Positions 1 to 8,369 of a stretch of DNA of 64,000 bases are shown piece after piece (positions within the stretch are counted from its first letter, which is position 1; each line of letters starts with the position of its first letter). The stretch comes from Nostoc sp. CENA543 (lineage in GTDB: Bacteria > Cyanobacteriota > Cyanobacteriia > Cyanobacteriales > Nostocaceae). The stretch covers positions 4,472,501-4,536,500 of the forward strand of contig NZ_CP023278.1 of NCBI RefSeq assembly GCF_002896875.1, given 5' to 3'. The position numbers were made by a program, and so were the translations under genes. The notes beneath the pieces were generated by a model. The model saw only the letters and a program-made list of their open reading frames with translations, was not told the DNA's origin and did no database searches.

Positions 1-1
1 T

Positions 2-304
2 TCCATATCCTTCCAAAGTGATCAGCCTTTATCTATCCGTAAATTCCAATATTTTCTAGATAACCAGTTACCAACAAATATCTTCCGCGCCAAGGGGATC
101 ATGTGGTTTGATGAGAGTCCCAAACGTCACATTTTTCACCTGTGCGGTAAGCGTTTCACCTTAGATGATGATGACTGGAAAGGCGAACCCAAAAATCAAT
201 TAGTGCTGATTGGTCAAAATTTAGACAAGGAAACCTTACTTTCTCAATTAGAAAACTGTCTTTGTCTACCTTCCACCAACAGAGGTAAAGGTTTTGGGAA
301 ATAG
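2..304 (+). CDS. CobW/COG0523-family GTPase, C-terminal part only
   Basis: Partial gene: the reading frame is open from the window edge, so the N-terminal GTPase domain lies upstream. The visible 100 residues match the CobW C-terminal domain, with the stretch FRAKGIMWFDESPKRHIFHL and a late GQNLDKETLLSQLENCL-like segment. CobW-family proteins are GTP-dependent metal chaperones or insertases, commonly for zinc or cobalt; which metal cannot be told from this fragment. The stop codon lies directly against a heptamer repeat array. An in-frame ATG at 101 is internal to the domain and is not the start. Confidence 0.75.
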   Translation, partial: SISFQSDQPLSIRKFQYFLDNQLPTNIFRAKGIMWFDESPKRHIFHLCGKRFTLDDDDWKGEPKNQLVLIGQNLDKETLLSQLENCLCLPSTNRGKGFGK

Positions 305-372
305 TTGTTAGTCAATAGTCAATAGTCATTAGTCATTGGTCATTAGTCATTAGTTATTGGTGATTAATAAAA
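303..372. repeat. STRR heptamer array (AGTCATT/AGTCAAT type)
   Basis: About eight degenerate copies of a 7-bp unit (AGTCATT, AGTCAAT, AGTTATT) fill the gap between the CobW-type gene and dtd. Short tandemly repeated repetitive sequences of this kind are known from heterocystous cyanobacteria. Confidence 0.85.
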
Positions 373-408
373 TGACTAATGGCTCATGTTAGAAGAAAGA
401 TCACTATT

Positions 409-873
409 ATGCGTGTAATTGTCCAGCGAGTGAAATCGTCTCAAGTGACTGTAGATGGTGAAACCATTGGCAAAATTGGCCGAGGCTTGAATTTACTCGT
501 AGGTATTGCTGACACAGACACAGATGTAGAACTTGATTGGATGGCGCGTAAATGTCTAGAACTACGGCTATTTCCTAATACAGAAGACGGTGACAGGTGG
601 CAAAAATCCGTACAAGAAATTGGTGGTGATTTATTAGTAGTGAGCCAATTTACCCTCTACGGCGACTGTCGCAAAGGTCGCCGTCCCTCCTTTGACCGTT
701 CAGCCAACCCATCCCAAGCCGAAGAACTGTATAACAGTTTTGTAGCGAAGTTAAGAACTAGTGGCTTGCTAGTAGAAACAGGCAAATTCGGCGCAATGAT
801 GCAAGTGAGTGTTGAAAATGATGGGCCAGTAACTTTGATCTTGGAGAAAGAGTCAATGGTCAATGGTCAATAG
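409..873 (+). CDS. dtd: D-aminoacyl-tRNA deacylase
   Basis: Hydrolyses D-aminoacyl-tRNAs (for example D-Tyr-tRNA) in the cytoplasm, keeping D-amino acids out of protein. The 154-residue product has the family start MRVIVQRV, the catalytic-region motif SQFTLYGD at about residues 79-86 and the Gly-cisPro motif NDGPVT at 137-142. Length is close to the family norm of about 145-150. I chose the ATG at 409 because homology begins there; an in-frame ATG at 379 would add ten residues encoded next to the repeat array. The last residues (VNGQ) and the stop are encoded by the first units of the downstream heptamer array, so the repeat has replaced the native C-terminus. Confidence 0.93.
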   Translation: MRVIVQRVKSSQVTVDGETIGKIGRGLNLLVGIADTDTDVELDWMARKCLELRLFPNTEDGDRWQKSVQEIGGDLLVVSQFTLYGDCRKGRRPSFDRSANPSQAEELYNSFVAKLRTSGLLVETGKFGAMMQVSVENDGPVTLILEKESMVNGQ

Positions 874-990
874 TTATTAGTCATTAGTCATTAGTCATTA
901 GTCATTAGTTTTTCTCCTCCCTTGTCTACCTTGTCTACCTTTTCTCCTCTTCCCCAGTCCCCAATCCCCAGTCCCCAATCCCCAGTATTC
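852..990. repeat. STRR arrays: AGTCATT heptamers then CCCCAATCCCCAGT units
   Basis: Heptamer copies run from the end of dtd to about 909. A pyrimidine-rich spacer follows, then alternating CCCCAGT and CCCCAAT units at about 951-987. The same two-part arrangement recurs at 3884-4016 and 39109-39217. Confidence 0.85.
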
Positions 991-1053
991 AATTCCCACC
1001 AAATAATGAGACAATATTAAACTAATGATTACAAAACTTTAAATTCATTCATC

Positions 1054-1389
1054 ATGGCGAAAATCCAGTTTTCCAGGGGACTTGACGAAGACGTAATTCC
1101 AGATGTACGGTTGACGCGATCGCGCAGTGGTGACACTGGTACAGCAACGTTTATTTTTAATAATCCCAAGATTTTAGACCAAGCTACTACTGAAGATATT
1201 ACTGGGATGTACTTAATTGATGAAGAGGGAGAACTGATTACTCGTGAGGTAAAAGCTAAGTTCATCAACGGTAAACCAGAAAGCTTAGAAGCTGTTTATT
1301 TGATGAAATCTAGCGAAGAATGGGATCGCTTTATGCGCTTTATGGAGCGATACGCCGAAGAAAATGATTTAGGATTTAGTAAGTCCTAA
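1054..1389 (+). CDS. psb28: Photosystem II assembly factor Psb28
   Basis: Psb28 binds early PSII assembly intermediates (RC47-type complexes) on the cytoplasmic face and is linked to CP47 and chlorophyll supply. The 111-residue protein has the family sequence [20 protein letters not shown] near its N-terminus, [10 protein letters not shown] in the centre and the conserved MYLIDEEGE segment, and its length matches the family. It is a single gene; no strong Shine-Dalgarno sequence is visible before the ATG. A hairpin at 1461-1491 lies downstream and is a plausible terminator. Confidence 0.93.
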   Translation: MAKIQFSRGLDEDVIPDVRLTRSRSGDTGTATFIFNNPKILDQATTEDITGMYLIDEEGELITREVKAKFINGKPESLEAVYLMKSSEEWDRFMRFMERYAEENDLGFSKS

Positions 1390-1460
1390 GTGGTCAAATT
1401 TTTAGTTAGTCCCTAAATATATTTACTGTACTTTCAATCGAATAAACACCACAATCTATA

Positions 1461-1497
1461 TCACCGCTAAATCCCCAAGGGTTAGCGGTGAAAGTTT
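1461..1497 (+). terminator. Hairpin downstream of psb28
   Basis: TCACCGCTAA at 1461-1470 pairs perfectly with TTAGCGGTGA at 1482-1491, and AAGTTTTAA follows. It fits a rho-independent terminator for psb28. It also covers the GTG at 1488, which argues against that codon as the start of the next gene. Confidence 0.6.
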
Positions 1498-1517
1498 TAA
1501 GGGAGAAAAACTTGAAT

Positions 1518-2636
1518 ATGCGAGTAAATCCTGTTGCAGTTACTCTAGTTGCTTCAATGGTAGCAATGCAGAGTGCCTCCGCGCGAGATATCGACATTAC
1601 CAGTCAACCTTTTATGCGAGCTGCGCTGACGGTGATGACGTTTGATTATTTTGCCGCGAAATGTGAACAGCGTGGGGGATTTAAGCCTGATGATGCAGGC
1701 AAAATTGCTGTGTGGGAAAAAACCAATGGTGTAGCTCAGATTAGAGCGCGCTTGAGTGACTTTGAGCGTCATCCCACCGAAAAGCGTCAACTCGAACAGG
1801 CGTTAGCTATCATTACTAACAAAGTTGAAGAACAAAGTAATAGTATTGACACTTGTCAGGCGGCGTTGTCACTTTCCGGGCTACCCGAAGCACAGTTTGC
1901 CAAGATATCACCCGAAATTTTAGCCCCAGTAAGCAACCCACCCCAAAACCGTCAGGAAACCGTTAAACCACCAGCTTCGAGGAATGCGATCGCACCCTCT
2001 GGTGTAAACTCACAAACCGTGGCTCAAATCCATAGTTTCGGCTTCAATACTCGACCCAAAATAGGTATTGGTGGTTTTGTGGCTCTCGATATTTATCCTA
2101 TTGTTCTGTTTCGCAATGGAGAAGTGCTGACCGACGTTGAAGGATTGTCTTTCAATGGTGGTTTGACAGCCCACAAGCGTGCAAACCCCAAAGACTGGAC
2201 TCGTTGGCGAAATCAGGGCGGAAAACTTCAAATCGCTACCAAAGACGGCTGGGAAAACTTACCTTTTCAAACAACCTATGGCAAATTACCAGATAACTTC
2301 AAACTCGATGGCTTGTTTCGCTCACTTTCTGGTACAGGGACGGTTGCAATTGGAGGTAGTCAATCTGTTGCAGTTTGGCAAGACTATCGTTTTTCACCAG
2401 ATGGCCGAGTCGTGCGCGGTCGAGGTGCAGGTGGACAGTCCGAATTTGGGGATTCATCGGTCGTTACCAGCAACATCGTACCCAATCAACGCGGTCGCTA
2501 TCGGATACAAGGGTTAACCCTAAATATTACTTATGACGATGGTTCACAAGAACGCCGCATTTTAATTACTGATCCCAAAGATCCCAAAAGTGCCATTTGG
2601 CTAGATGGAATTAGCTACGTACGCCGCAAGCAGTAA
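1518..2636 (+). CDS. Secreted hypothetical protein
   Basis: I do not recognise this family. The 372-residue product starts MRVNPVAVTLVASMVAMQSA, which looks like a signal peptide cut near ASA-RD, so it is probably periplasmic or outer-membrane associated. The mature N-terminal half (to about residue 140) looks helical and has two Cys (CEQRGG and DTCQAAL) that could pair. A Pro/Ser/Thr-rich linker follows, then a Gly-rich, beta-looking C-terminal half with regularly spaced Trp and aromatic residues. The ATG at 1518 has AAGGGAG about 12 bases upstream and is preferred to the GTG at 1488, which lies in a hairpin. No operon partner is seen. Confidence 0.6.
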   Translation: MRVNPVAVTLVASMVAMQSASARDIDITSQPFMRAALTVMTFDYFAAKCEQRGGFKPDDAGKIAVWEKTNGVAQIRARLSDFERHPTEKRQLEQALAIITNKVEEQSNSIDTCQAALSLSGLPEAQFAKISPEILAPVSNPPQNRQETVKPPASRNAIAPSGVNSQTVAQIHSFGFNTRPKIGIGGFVALDIYPIVLFRNGEVLTDVEGLSFNGGLTAHKRANPKDWTRWRNQGGKLQIATKDGWENLPFQTTYGKLPDNFKLDGLFRSLSGTGTVAIGGSQSVAVWQDYRFSPDGRVVRGRGAGGQSEFGDSSVVTSNIVPNQRGRYRIQGLTLNITYDDGSQERRILITDPKDPKSAIWLDGISYVRRKQ

Positions 2637-2671
2637 GGGAATTCTAACTTAAAAAATATCCTATCACTATG

Positions 2672-3382
2672 TAGGCAGGGGGCAGGGGGCAGGGAGCAGG
2701 GGAGATACAAGAAATATCAACTAAGTAAATTGGATAATTTATTTTCTGGAAGTCCCTAATTTTGTTATGACAAGACAACCTCACCCCAATACACCAGGAA
2801 TGACTGTAACTTGTGCAGTTGTGACTGTCAGTGATACACGCACCCCAGACACAGATAAAAGCGGTCAAATTATCCAGCAATTACTCATCGATGCTGACCA
2901 TACTGTAGGAGCATACACCATCATTCCCGATGAACCAGCGCAAATTCAACAGCAGATAGAATTACTCAGTAAAAAAGCAAATCTCGATGCTGTAATTTTC
3001 AATGGTGGTACGGGGATCGCACCTAGAGATACTACCTATGATGCCATTGAAAAATTGTTAGAAAAAACCCTACCAGGATTTGGGGAGTTGTTTAGATTCT
3101 TAAGTTATCAAGAAATTGGTTCACGCGCGATCGCTTCTCGTGCAGTTGCCGGTGTTTATCAAGATAAAATCATATTTTCCCTACCTGGTTCTAGCAATGC
3201 TGTGCGCTTAGGTATGGAAAAGCTAATTTTGCCAGAAATCACCCATTTAGTTAGTCAAATAAGACAATAGGGAGTAAGGAACTTCTAAATTTTGACTTTA
3301 TCTAGGGACTTCCAGAAAATAAATTATCCAATTTCTGCGAGAAGACATCGTAATTTTTCCCCCTGCTCCCTGCCCCCTGCAC
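2672..3382. repeat. Inverted repeats bracketing the moaB gene
   Basis: A 32-bp sequence at 2727-2758 recurs as a perfect inverted copy at 3303-3334, on either side of the gene at 2767-3270. Outside these arms both flanks carry a second inverted G/C-rich tract with the core GGGGGCAGGGAGCAGGGG (2672-2703 and about 3359-3380). The pair leaves only a few bases upstream of the start codon and about 30 bases after the stop. Confidence 0.8.
2767..3270 (+). CDS. moaB: Molybdenum cofactor biosynthesis protein, MoaB/Mog family
   Basis: MoaB/MogA-fold proteins bind molybdopterin, and Mog-type members adenylylate it during molybdenum cofactor synthesis. The 167-residue protein shows [15 protein letters not shown] near the N-terminus, the pterin-binding [12 protein letters not shown] at about residues 79-90, LPGFGELFR, and [18 protein letters not shown] near the C-terminus, so the family is clear. 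MoaB versus Mog cannot be settled by eye. The start is either the first ATG or the ATG at 2800. The gene is alone, without other moa genes, and is enclosed by long inverted repeats, which is unusual. Confidence 0.88.
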   Translation: MTRQPHPNTPGMTVTCAVVTVSDTRTPDTDKSGQIIQQLLIDADHTVGAYTIIPDEPAQIQQQIELLSKKANLDAVIFNGGTGIAPRDTTYDAIEKLLEKTLPGFGELFRFLSYQEIGSRAIASRAVAGVYQDKIIFSLPGSSNAVRLGMEKLILPEITHLVSQIRQ

Positions 3383-3395
3383 CTCTGCCTTTAAG

Positions 3396-3824
3396 TTATT
3401 TTGGTCTAGCGCAACCTTCTAATACAGTGTTGCCACTAATATAGATAGCTGAGTAGGGATACTTGATATCAGACATTCCATCACTACAGGATGCTACCTT
3501 TTTGATTACCAGAGTATTAGTTAAGTTGTTTTTACCTCTTAATCGATAAACTCTGACTACATCTACAGGACGACCTGATGCTTGTAAAGGCGCGACATAG
3601 GGAAAACTTTGGCGAGATTCTGGAGTGGAATAAGTAATACCTTTTTTACTAACTGTCACACTCCAAAATGGCTCTGTTCCACTGACAATAAACTCTTCTG
3701 TAACACGATTTCGATTGTTAGCCTGAGCAACTAACAAGTTACTATTGTTGGCATTGCTGGGAGTGCTTGCTAATAAGTTGGCACTAATCCCCATTAATAA
3801 TATAGGTGCAATTAATCGTTTCAT
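3396..3824 (-). CDS. Secreted small protein, COG3650-like
   Basis: The 142-residue product begins MKRLIAPILLMGISANLLAS, a probable signal peptide. The mature part has GTEPFWSVTVSKKGITYSTP, resembling small exported proteins of the COG3650 type, and two Cys late in the chain (ASCSDGM and EGCARPK) that could form a disulfide. Function is unknown. I chose the ATG at 3824; the upstream TTG at 3857 adds residues that weaken the signal peptide. It converges on the moaB cassette. Confidence 0.6.
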   Translation of the reverse strand: MKRLIAPILLMGISANLLASTPSNANNSNLLVAQANNRNRVTEEFIVSGTEPFWSVTVSKKGITYSTPESRQSFPYVAPLQASGRPVDVVRVYRLRGKNNLTNTLVIKKVASCSDGMSDIKYPYSAIYISGNTVLEGCARPK

Positions 3825-3883
3825 ATTTGCATTGAATAACTCTATAAATATATTCAATTTGCTGACAGATAATTTCTGAATAA

Positions 3884-4016
3884 GTTAGTCAATAGTCATT
3901 AGTCATTAGTCATTAGTCATTAGTCATTAGTCACTAGTTTTTGCTACTTGTCTACCTTGTCTCCAATGCCCAATGCCCAATTCCCTAGTCCCCAATCCCC
4001 AGTCCCCAATCCCCAA
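3884..4016. repeat. STRR arrays (AGTCATT heptamers and CCCCAATCCCCAGT)
   Basis: Roughly eight AGTCATT units at 3884-3940 are followed, after a pyrimidine spacer, by CCAATGCC and CCCCAATCCCCAGT units to 4016. Confidence 0.85.
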
Positions 4017-4022
4017 ACAGAA

Positions 4023-4052
4023 TAACCCCACCTTCCTCTAGAAAGCGGGGTT
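4023..4052 (-). terminator. Terminator of mraY
   Basis: On the minus strand, AACCCCGC pairs with GTGGGGTT around a short loop just after the mraY stop, with one or two mismatches in the stem. Position and composition suit a transcription terminator. Confidence 0.5.
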
Positions 4053-4077
4053 AATATTTATGGTTATTTAAAAAGCT

Positions 4078-5181
4078 TTAAAAAGGAGCGATCGCTATAC
4101 AAATTGTCGCTAAAATTGCGGCGATGATGTAGAAAACACCAACTACTTGTAATTCTGACCAACCAGATAATTCTAAGTGATGATGTAAAGGAGCCATTTT
4201 AAATAAACGCTTGCCTTTGCCATCGGGGCCTTTTGTGGCTTTGTAATAAGTTACCTGTGCCATCACAGATAGGGTTTCTACAAAGAAGATGCCACTGAGG
4301 ATAAATAAGGCTACTAAAGTGTTAGTTAACAATCCTACGGCGGCTAAAGCACCACCCAAAGCTAGAGAACCTGTGTCTCCCATGAATACGCGGGCGGGGT
4401 TGCGGTTGTGTGCCAAAAAGCCTAAACAGCTACCACTCAAGGCTGCACAGAAAACCATTAATTCTGGGGAATTAGGGGCAGCTATCGCACCTAATGCTAA
4501 CAAGGCGATCGCAACTGTACCACCGGCTAAACCGTCAATACCATCAGTTAAGTTAGTAGCATTACTCTCTGCTACCAGCACGAAACCGGCTAAAGGCCAA
4601 AATAAGAATCCTAAAGGTAGGGCAAAACTCACCCAAGGTAAAGCAATACTTGTAATATTAGCGGGTTGATTAAACATCAGCCAGACACAAAAGGCAACCG
4701 CAAAACCGATTTGCAACATCAGTTTCATCCGAGGTGAGATACCTTTATTAGATTTGCGGCGGAGAATTTGCCAGTCGTCAATCCAGCCAATTAAACCATA
4801 GCTAAGAGTTAAAGCAGAGACGGCAAGCACTTGGGGAGCAAAATTAGACCAAACACAAGCGACAATCACCGCTACAGGGATGAAGAAGATTCCTCCCATA
4901 GTTGGTGTACCCGCTTTCTTTAAGTGGGCTTGTGGGCCATCTTCACGGATAATTTGCCCAGCTTTCAGTTTTTGTAGCATAGGAACTACAAAGTAACCTA
5001 CCACTGCTGACATGACGGCAGACACTAACAAAGGCAAGGTGAGAGACATACCCTGCCAGGGGGTTCTGTTTGCCAGCCAATCTAAAGTTACGGCTGCTAT
5101 TCCTAGTCCAGTGGCTAAACCAGAAGCTAGACCGATGCCAGAAAAATTCAATCCTTGGTTTGGAGATAATTTAGCGTCCAC
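4078..5181 (-). CDS. mraY: Phospho-N-acetylmuramoyl-pentapeptide-transferase
   Basis: Integral membrane enzyme that moves phospho-MurNAc-pentapeptide from UDP to undecaprenyl phosphate, making lipid I of peptidoglycan synthesis. The 367-residue chain has about ten hydrophobic segments and the signature sites: GTPTMGG at about 91-97, the Mg-binding Asp pair in IGWIDDWQI (135-136), NLTDGIDGLAGG, FMGDTGSLALGG and the late HHHLELSGW. An extra N-terminal hydrophobic region of about 50 residues makes it slightly longer than the E. coli form. The DUF3134-like gene lies 79 bases upstream on the same strand and may be co-transcribed. Confidence 0.96.
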   Translation of the reverse strand: MDAKLSPNQGLNFSGIGLASGLATGLGIAAVTLDWLANRTPWQGMSLTLPLLVSAVMSAVVGYFVVPMLQKLKAGQIIREDGPQAHLKKAGTPTMGGIFFIPVAVIVACVWSNFAPQVLAVSALTLSYGLIGWIDDWQILRRKSNKGISPRMKLMLQIGFAVAFCVWLMFNQPANITSIALPWVSFALPLGFLFWPLAGFVLVAESNATNLTDGIDGLAGGTVAIALLALGAIAAPNSPELMVFCAALSGSCLGFLAHNRNPARVFMGDTGSLALGGALAAVGLLTNTLVALFILSGIFFVETLSVMAQVTYYKATKGPDGKGKRLFKMAPLHHHLELSGWSELQVVGVFYIIAAILATICIAIAPF

Positions 5182-5260
5182 AAAACCTTCCCTTCACTCC
5201 ACACTAAATAAAACTGCTTAACTGCATAAGTTTTCGGAAAAATATCAGTCTTTTAAAAGA

Positions 5261-5497
5261 TTAATCTTCATCTAGAGTGATATCGTCGTCATCATCATCA
5301 AGGTAATCAATGCCATCATCTCCGCCCAGAAATTCGGAAATTTCTTCTTCTTCATCTTGAAAATCAGGTTCGTGGACATCCCTAGCGATAATGCGTCCGT
5401 TAGCTTGTAGCCAATCTAATAAAGAAGATTCTTGCTTTAGAGGGATGACAGCAGCACGCTGATTTCGGGGTTCTTCACGTAGGGGAGAATTCAACAT
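5261..5497 (-). CDS. Small acidic protein, DUF3134-like
   Basis: A 78-residue protein with a conserved-looking N-terminus (LREEPRNQRAAVIPLKQESS, then LLDWLQANGRIIARD) and a very acidic tail with a run of Asp. The pattern fits the cyanobacterial DUF3134 family, of unknown function. No membrane segment is seen. It lies directly upstream of mraY in the same orientation, which may only reflect shared transcription. Confidence 0.6.
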   Translation of the reverse strand: MLNSPLREEPRNQRAAVIPLKQESSLLDWLQANGRIIARDVHEPDFQDEEEEISEFLGGDDGIDYLDDDDDDITLDED

Positions 5498-5739
5498 ATC
5501 GATTTAATAGGCAAAAAAGCTTATGTAACTAGACATTAAGAAGTCTATCACTTGATACGCAATAATTTAGTTATTTCTTCAACTATGGGATGAATAAATC
5601 CGCAAGCTAACAAAAATATTTTATTTAATAGTGATAAAGCAATTAACAATTGATTGTGAGTATTTTTTCTGGAGTCATACATAGGGATTAACATCGAAAT
5701 AATAAGGCTTGAATTCTGATAGTTATTGAGGGATAGGTG

Positions 5740-6324
5740 ATGGTGAAAAAAGCCGCTCTATTAAATGCGATCGCCGGGACAAATCGGGGTTTACTAGCTA
5801 GTGAACCGCAAAAGCAGGCTATCTTAGCTGCGATCGCCACCTTAGAAGACCTAAATCCTACACCGCGTCCTGTAGAGGCTGCCAACCTGCTAGAAGGCAA
5901 TTGGCGTTTACTTTATACCACTAGCAAGGCTCTCTTGAACATAGATCGCCTACCGATATATAAACTTGGACAAATTTATCAGTGTATTCGGGTAGAAACC
6001 AGCAGTGTTTACAATATTGCCGAAATCTATGGCTTACCTTATCTCGAAGGATTAGTCAGTGTTGCGGCTAAATTTGAGCCAGTTTCTGAACGGCGCGTCC
6101 AAGTAAAATTCCAGCGTTCTATCGTTGGTTTACAACGATTAATAGGATACACTTCCCCAGAGAATTTGATCCAACAAATTGTTGCGGGTAAAAAATTTAC
6201 GGCTTTAGATGTACCTATCAACAGCGAAACACAACAGGGTTGGTTAGATATCACCTACATCGACGAGAATCTACGGATTGGCAGGGGTAACGAGGGTAGC
6301 GTGTTTGTTTTGAGCAAAACATAA
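5740..6324 (+). CDS. PAP/fibrillin-family lipid-associated protein
   Basis: A member of the plastid lipid-associated protein (fibrillin) family, related to plastoglobule coat proteins and usually tied to photoprotection and lipid or carotenoid storage. Features are LEDLNPTPRPVEAANLLEGN near residue 40, NWRLLYTTSKALL, and a late WLDITYIDENLRIGRGNEGS segment, the usual N- and C-terminal family hallmarks. The ATG at 5740 has GAGGGA at proper spacing; GTG at 5737 is the alternative. The partner lipid is unknown. It is a single-gene unit. Confidence 0.85.
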   Translation: MVKKAALLNAIAGTNRGLLASEPQKQAILAAIATLEDLNPTPRPVEAANLLEGNWRLLYTTSKALLNIDRLPIYKLGQIYQCIRVETSSVYNIAEIYGLPYLEGLVSVAAKFEPVSERRVQVKFQRSIVGLQRLIGYTSPENLIQQIVAGKKFTALDVPINSETQQGWLDITYIDENLRIGRGNEGSVFVLSKT

Positions 6325-6624
6325 GATTTTCCTTAAAAATGTGTTTGCGAACGAACTTATTTTATTGTTGCCACTTTGTCAAGTAGGGCATGACCCCATA
6401 CTAGGTTGGCAAGGTTGGACATAAAAGTAACTGGAGGTAGAGATCGGTTGATTGGGGATTGGGGACTGGGAGAAAAATACTAATGACTATTGACTAATGA
6501 CTATTGACTATTACCAAATCAGATAAATAACTTAACAAAACCTCTAGTAACGACCTTCAAGTTGTAGAGTGAAATCAATTAGCCCTACATAAATGGCGAT
6601 TCATAACTAAAAGGGAAAATAATC
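6325..6624. other. Intergenic region upstream of psaE with repeats
   Basis: It holds G-rich GGGGATTGGGGACTGG units and TAATGACTATTGAC heptamers at about 6449-6513, then an AT-rich stretch that must contain the psaE promoter. I could not pick a convincing -10 element. Confidence 0.6.
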
Positions 6625-6837
6625 ATGGTACAACGTGGTTCTAAAGTTCGTATTCTTCGCCCCGAATCCTACTGGTTTCAAGAAGTAGGCACTGTGGCTT
6701 CTGTAGACCAAAGCGGCATCAAATACCCTGTAATTGTCCGCTTTGAGAAGGTGAATTACTCCGGTATCAACACCAACAACTTCGCTGTTGACGAACTCGT
6801 AGAGGTCGCACCACCCCCAGCTAAAGCCAAAAAATAA
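6625..6837 (+). CDS. psaE: Photosystem I reaction centre subunit IV (PsaE)
   Basis: PsaE is a small peripheral subunit on the stromal/cytoplasmic side of photosystem I, helping ferredoxin docking and cyclic electron flow. The 70-residue product has [39 protein letters not shown] and ELVEV, the complete SH3-like fold, with a short Pro/Ala/Lys tail. The length is normal. AAAGGGAAAATAATC precedes the ATG and supplies a ribosome-binding site. It is monocistronic. Confidence 0.97.
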   Translation: MVQRGSKVRILRPESYWFQEVGTVASVDQSGIKYPVIVRFEKVNYSGINTNNFAVDELVEVAPPPAKAKK

Positions 6838-7091
6838 CTAAGCAGCCAAGTCTGAAAGGATTTATTTAATGGGATGATGAAGTGAAGGGTGATGTATAGA
6901 TACTGGAGTATGAAAATTATAAGCAAATTATAATTATTTCATTCTTCACCCCAGACTAGCCTACTAATTCTGTACCTACCTGCGGGTATTTGCGGATCAT
7001 TTTTCGGAGTTTGGGCAGACATTGTATCTATATTATTAATCTCATTTTTGATCCCTATAAATAAATCCAATCGCTTGCTTAATCAGCTTAA

Positions 7092-7943
7092 ATGCCTGAA
7101 CTGCCTGAAGTTGAAACAGTCCGTCGGGGTCTGAATCAGTTGACCCTGAATTGCAAAATCACGGGTGGAGATGTGTTGCTAAATCGCACCGTCGCCCACC
7201 CTTTTTCTGTAGATGAGTTTGTAAATGCGATCGCCAATCAGACCATAGTTAATTGGCAACGTCGCGGTAAGTATCTCCTGGCTGAACTTTCTCAATCTTC
7301 CCCATCTCCCTCTAGTAGTTGGCTAGGAGTGCATTTGCGGATGACTGGTCAATTGCTATGGCTAAAGCAAGATGAACCATTGCATAAGCACACACGAGTC
7401 AGAATCTTTTTTGAGAATCAGCAGGAATTACGGTTTGTTGACCAGCGCACTTTCGGACAAATGTGGTGGGTACAGCCTGGGGTAGCTGTAGAAAGTGTGA
7501 TTACTGGTTTAGCCAAACTTGCAGCCGATCCCTTTTCGCCAGAGTTCACAGTGAAGTATTTAGCCAATAAATTACATAATCGTCGCCGACCGATTAAGAC
7601 TGCACTATTAGATCAGTCTGTGGTGGCTGGGTTGGGTAATATTTATGCTGACGAAGCCTTATTTAAAAGTGGCATATTACCGCAAACTCTGTGTACAGAT
7701 TTAAAGTTAGAGCAAATTGAGCCTTTGCGAACGGCAATTATTCAAGTCTTAGAAACCAGTATTGCGGCTGGTGGTACGACTTTTAGTAATTTCCTGAATG
7801 TTAAGGGGATCAATGGTAACTATGGGGGTGTAGCCTGGGTTTACAATCGCACAGGCGAACCCTGTAGAGTTTGTGGCGAAGTAATTCAACGCATCAAGTT
7901 GGCAGGAAGATCCAGCCATTTTTGTTCTCAGTGTCAAAGTTAG
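7092..7943 (+). CDS. mutM: Formamidopyrimidine-DNA glycosylase
   Basis: Base-excision repair enzyme removing 8-oxoguanine and FaPy lesions, with AP-lyase activity. The 283-residue protein has the catalytic N-terminus MPELPEVETVRRGL (Pro2, Glu3), catalytic Lys60 in RRGKYLL, the void-filling region, and a C4 zinc finger with Cys258, 261, 278 and 281. A low-complexity Gln/Ser/Pro insertion (about 67-76) sits after Lys60 in a surface loop. Start and length match the family. Confidence 0.96.
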   Translation: MPELPEVETVRRGLNQLTLNCKITGGDVLLNRTVAHPFSVDEFVNAIANQTIVNWQRRGKYLLAELSQSSPSPSSSWLGVHLRMTGQLLWLKQDEPLHKHTRVRIFFENQQELRFVDQRTFGQMWWVQPGVAVESVITGLAKLAADPFSPEFTVKYLANKLHNRRRPIKTALLDQSVVAGLGNIYADEALFKSGILPQTLCTDLKLEQIEPLRTAIIQVLETSIAAGGTTFSNFLNVKGINGNYGGVAWVYNRTGEPCRVCGEVIQRIKLAGRSSHFCSQCQS

Positions 7944-7990
7944 GGGGGTAAGGGTGTGAGGGTATAGGGGTATAGGGGAGATTAAGGTAA

Positions 7991-8188
7991 GGTGAGTTCG
8001 ACGAATTTTAAGAAACTCTCTCTAAACCTCTCTCATGCAAAGAACGAGGCTTTAAAACCTTCATTTTTCGTTGATTCTCAATATATCTAAGCCCCTCTCC
8101 GCGTCGGAGCGAAAAGTCTGGGCGGAGGTTTCCTCCGAACAGAACTTTTCAAGAGAGAGGGGTTTGGGGAGAGGTCGTCGAATTCACC
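7991..8188 (-). mobile_element. MITE-like element, copy A (with nested insertion)
   Basis: Ends GGTGAGTTCGACGA and TCGTCGAATTCACC are inverted repeats with one mismatch. The flanks TTAAGGTAA (7982-7990) and TTAAGATAG (8189-8197) look like a diverged target duplication. The interior (CTCTCCGCGTCGGAG, AGAGGTTTGG-like tracts) matches copies at 15871-16029 and 36006-36163. No ORF is inside. Strand is given relative to copy B. Confidence 0.6.
8111..8150. repeat. Short palindromic element nested in MITE copy A
   Basis: GAAAAGTCTGGGCGGAGG and the opposing CCTCCGAACAGAACTTTTC form an imperfect hairpin around TTT. It interrupts the MITE sequence after CGTCGGAG. A relative with a better stem is at 37437-37476. 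Confidence 0.65.
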
Positions 8189-8228
8189 TTAAGATAGGAT
8201 TTGTACCCAATCCCCAATCCCTCACAAG

Positions 8229-8369
8229 TGTAGGTTTTTTACCCAGCAGTGAGTGATGACTCTCAGACTAACGACAGAATCATTGTTTCACTCACCCCTA
8301 CACCCCTAAACCCTTACACCCCTACACCCCAAAACCAAGGTTTTTGGTACACAACGTAAAAAACCTACA
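8229..8369. repeat. 141-bp element with 14-bp perfect terminal inverted repeats
   Basis: TGTAGGTTTTTTAC at 8229-8242 is matched by GTAAAAAACCTACA at 8356-8369. The interior has ACACCCCTA-type repeats and no ORF. No clear target duplication was seen. Confidence 0.5.

Noticed and set aside
303-372. Possible CRISPR array from regular repeats
   Set aside because: Units are 7 bp with no unique spacers; this is an STRR, and the same holds for the other heptamer arrays.
4289-4669. Plus-strand frame of 126 codons inside mraY
   Set aside because: Antisense shadow of a well-supported gene.
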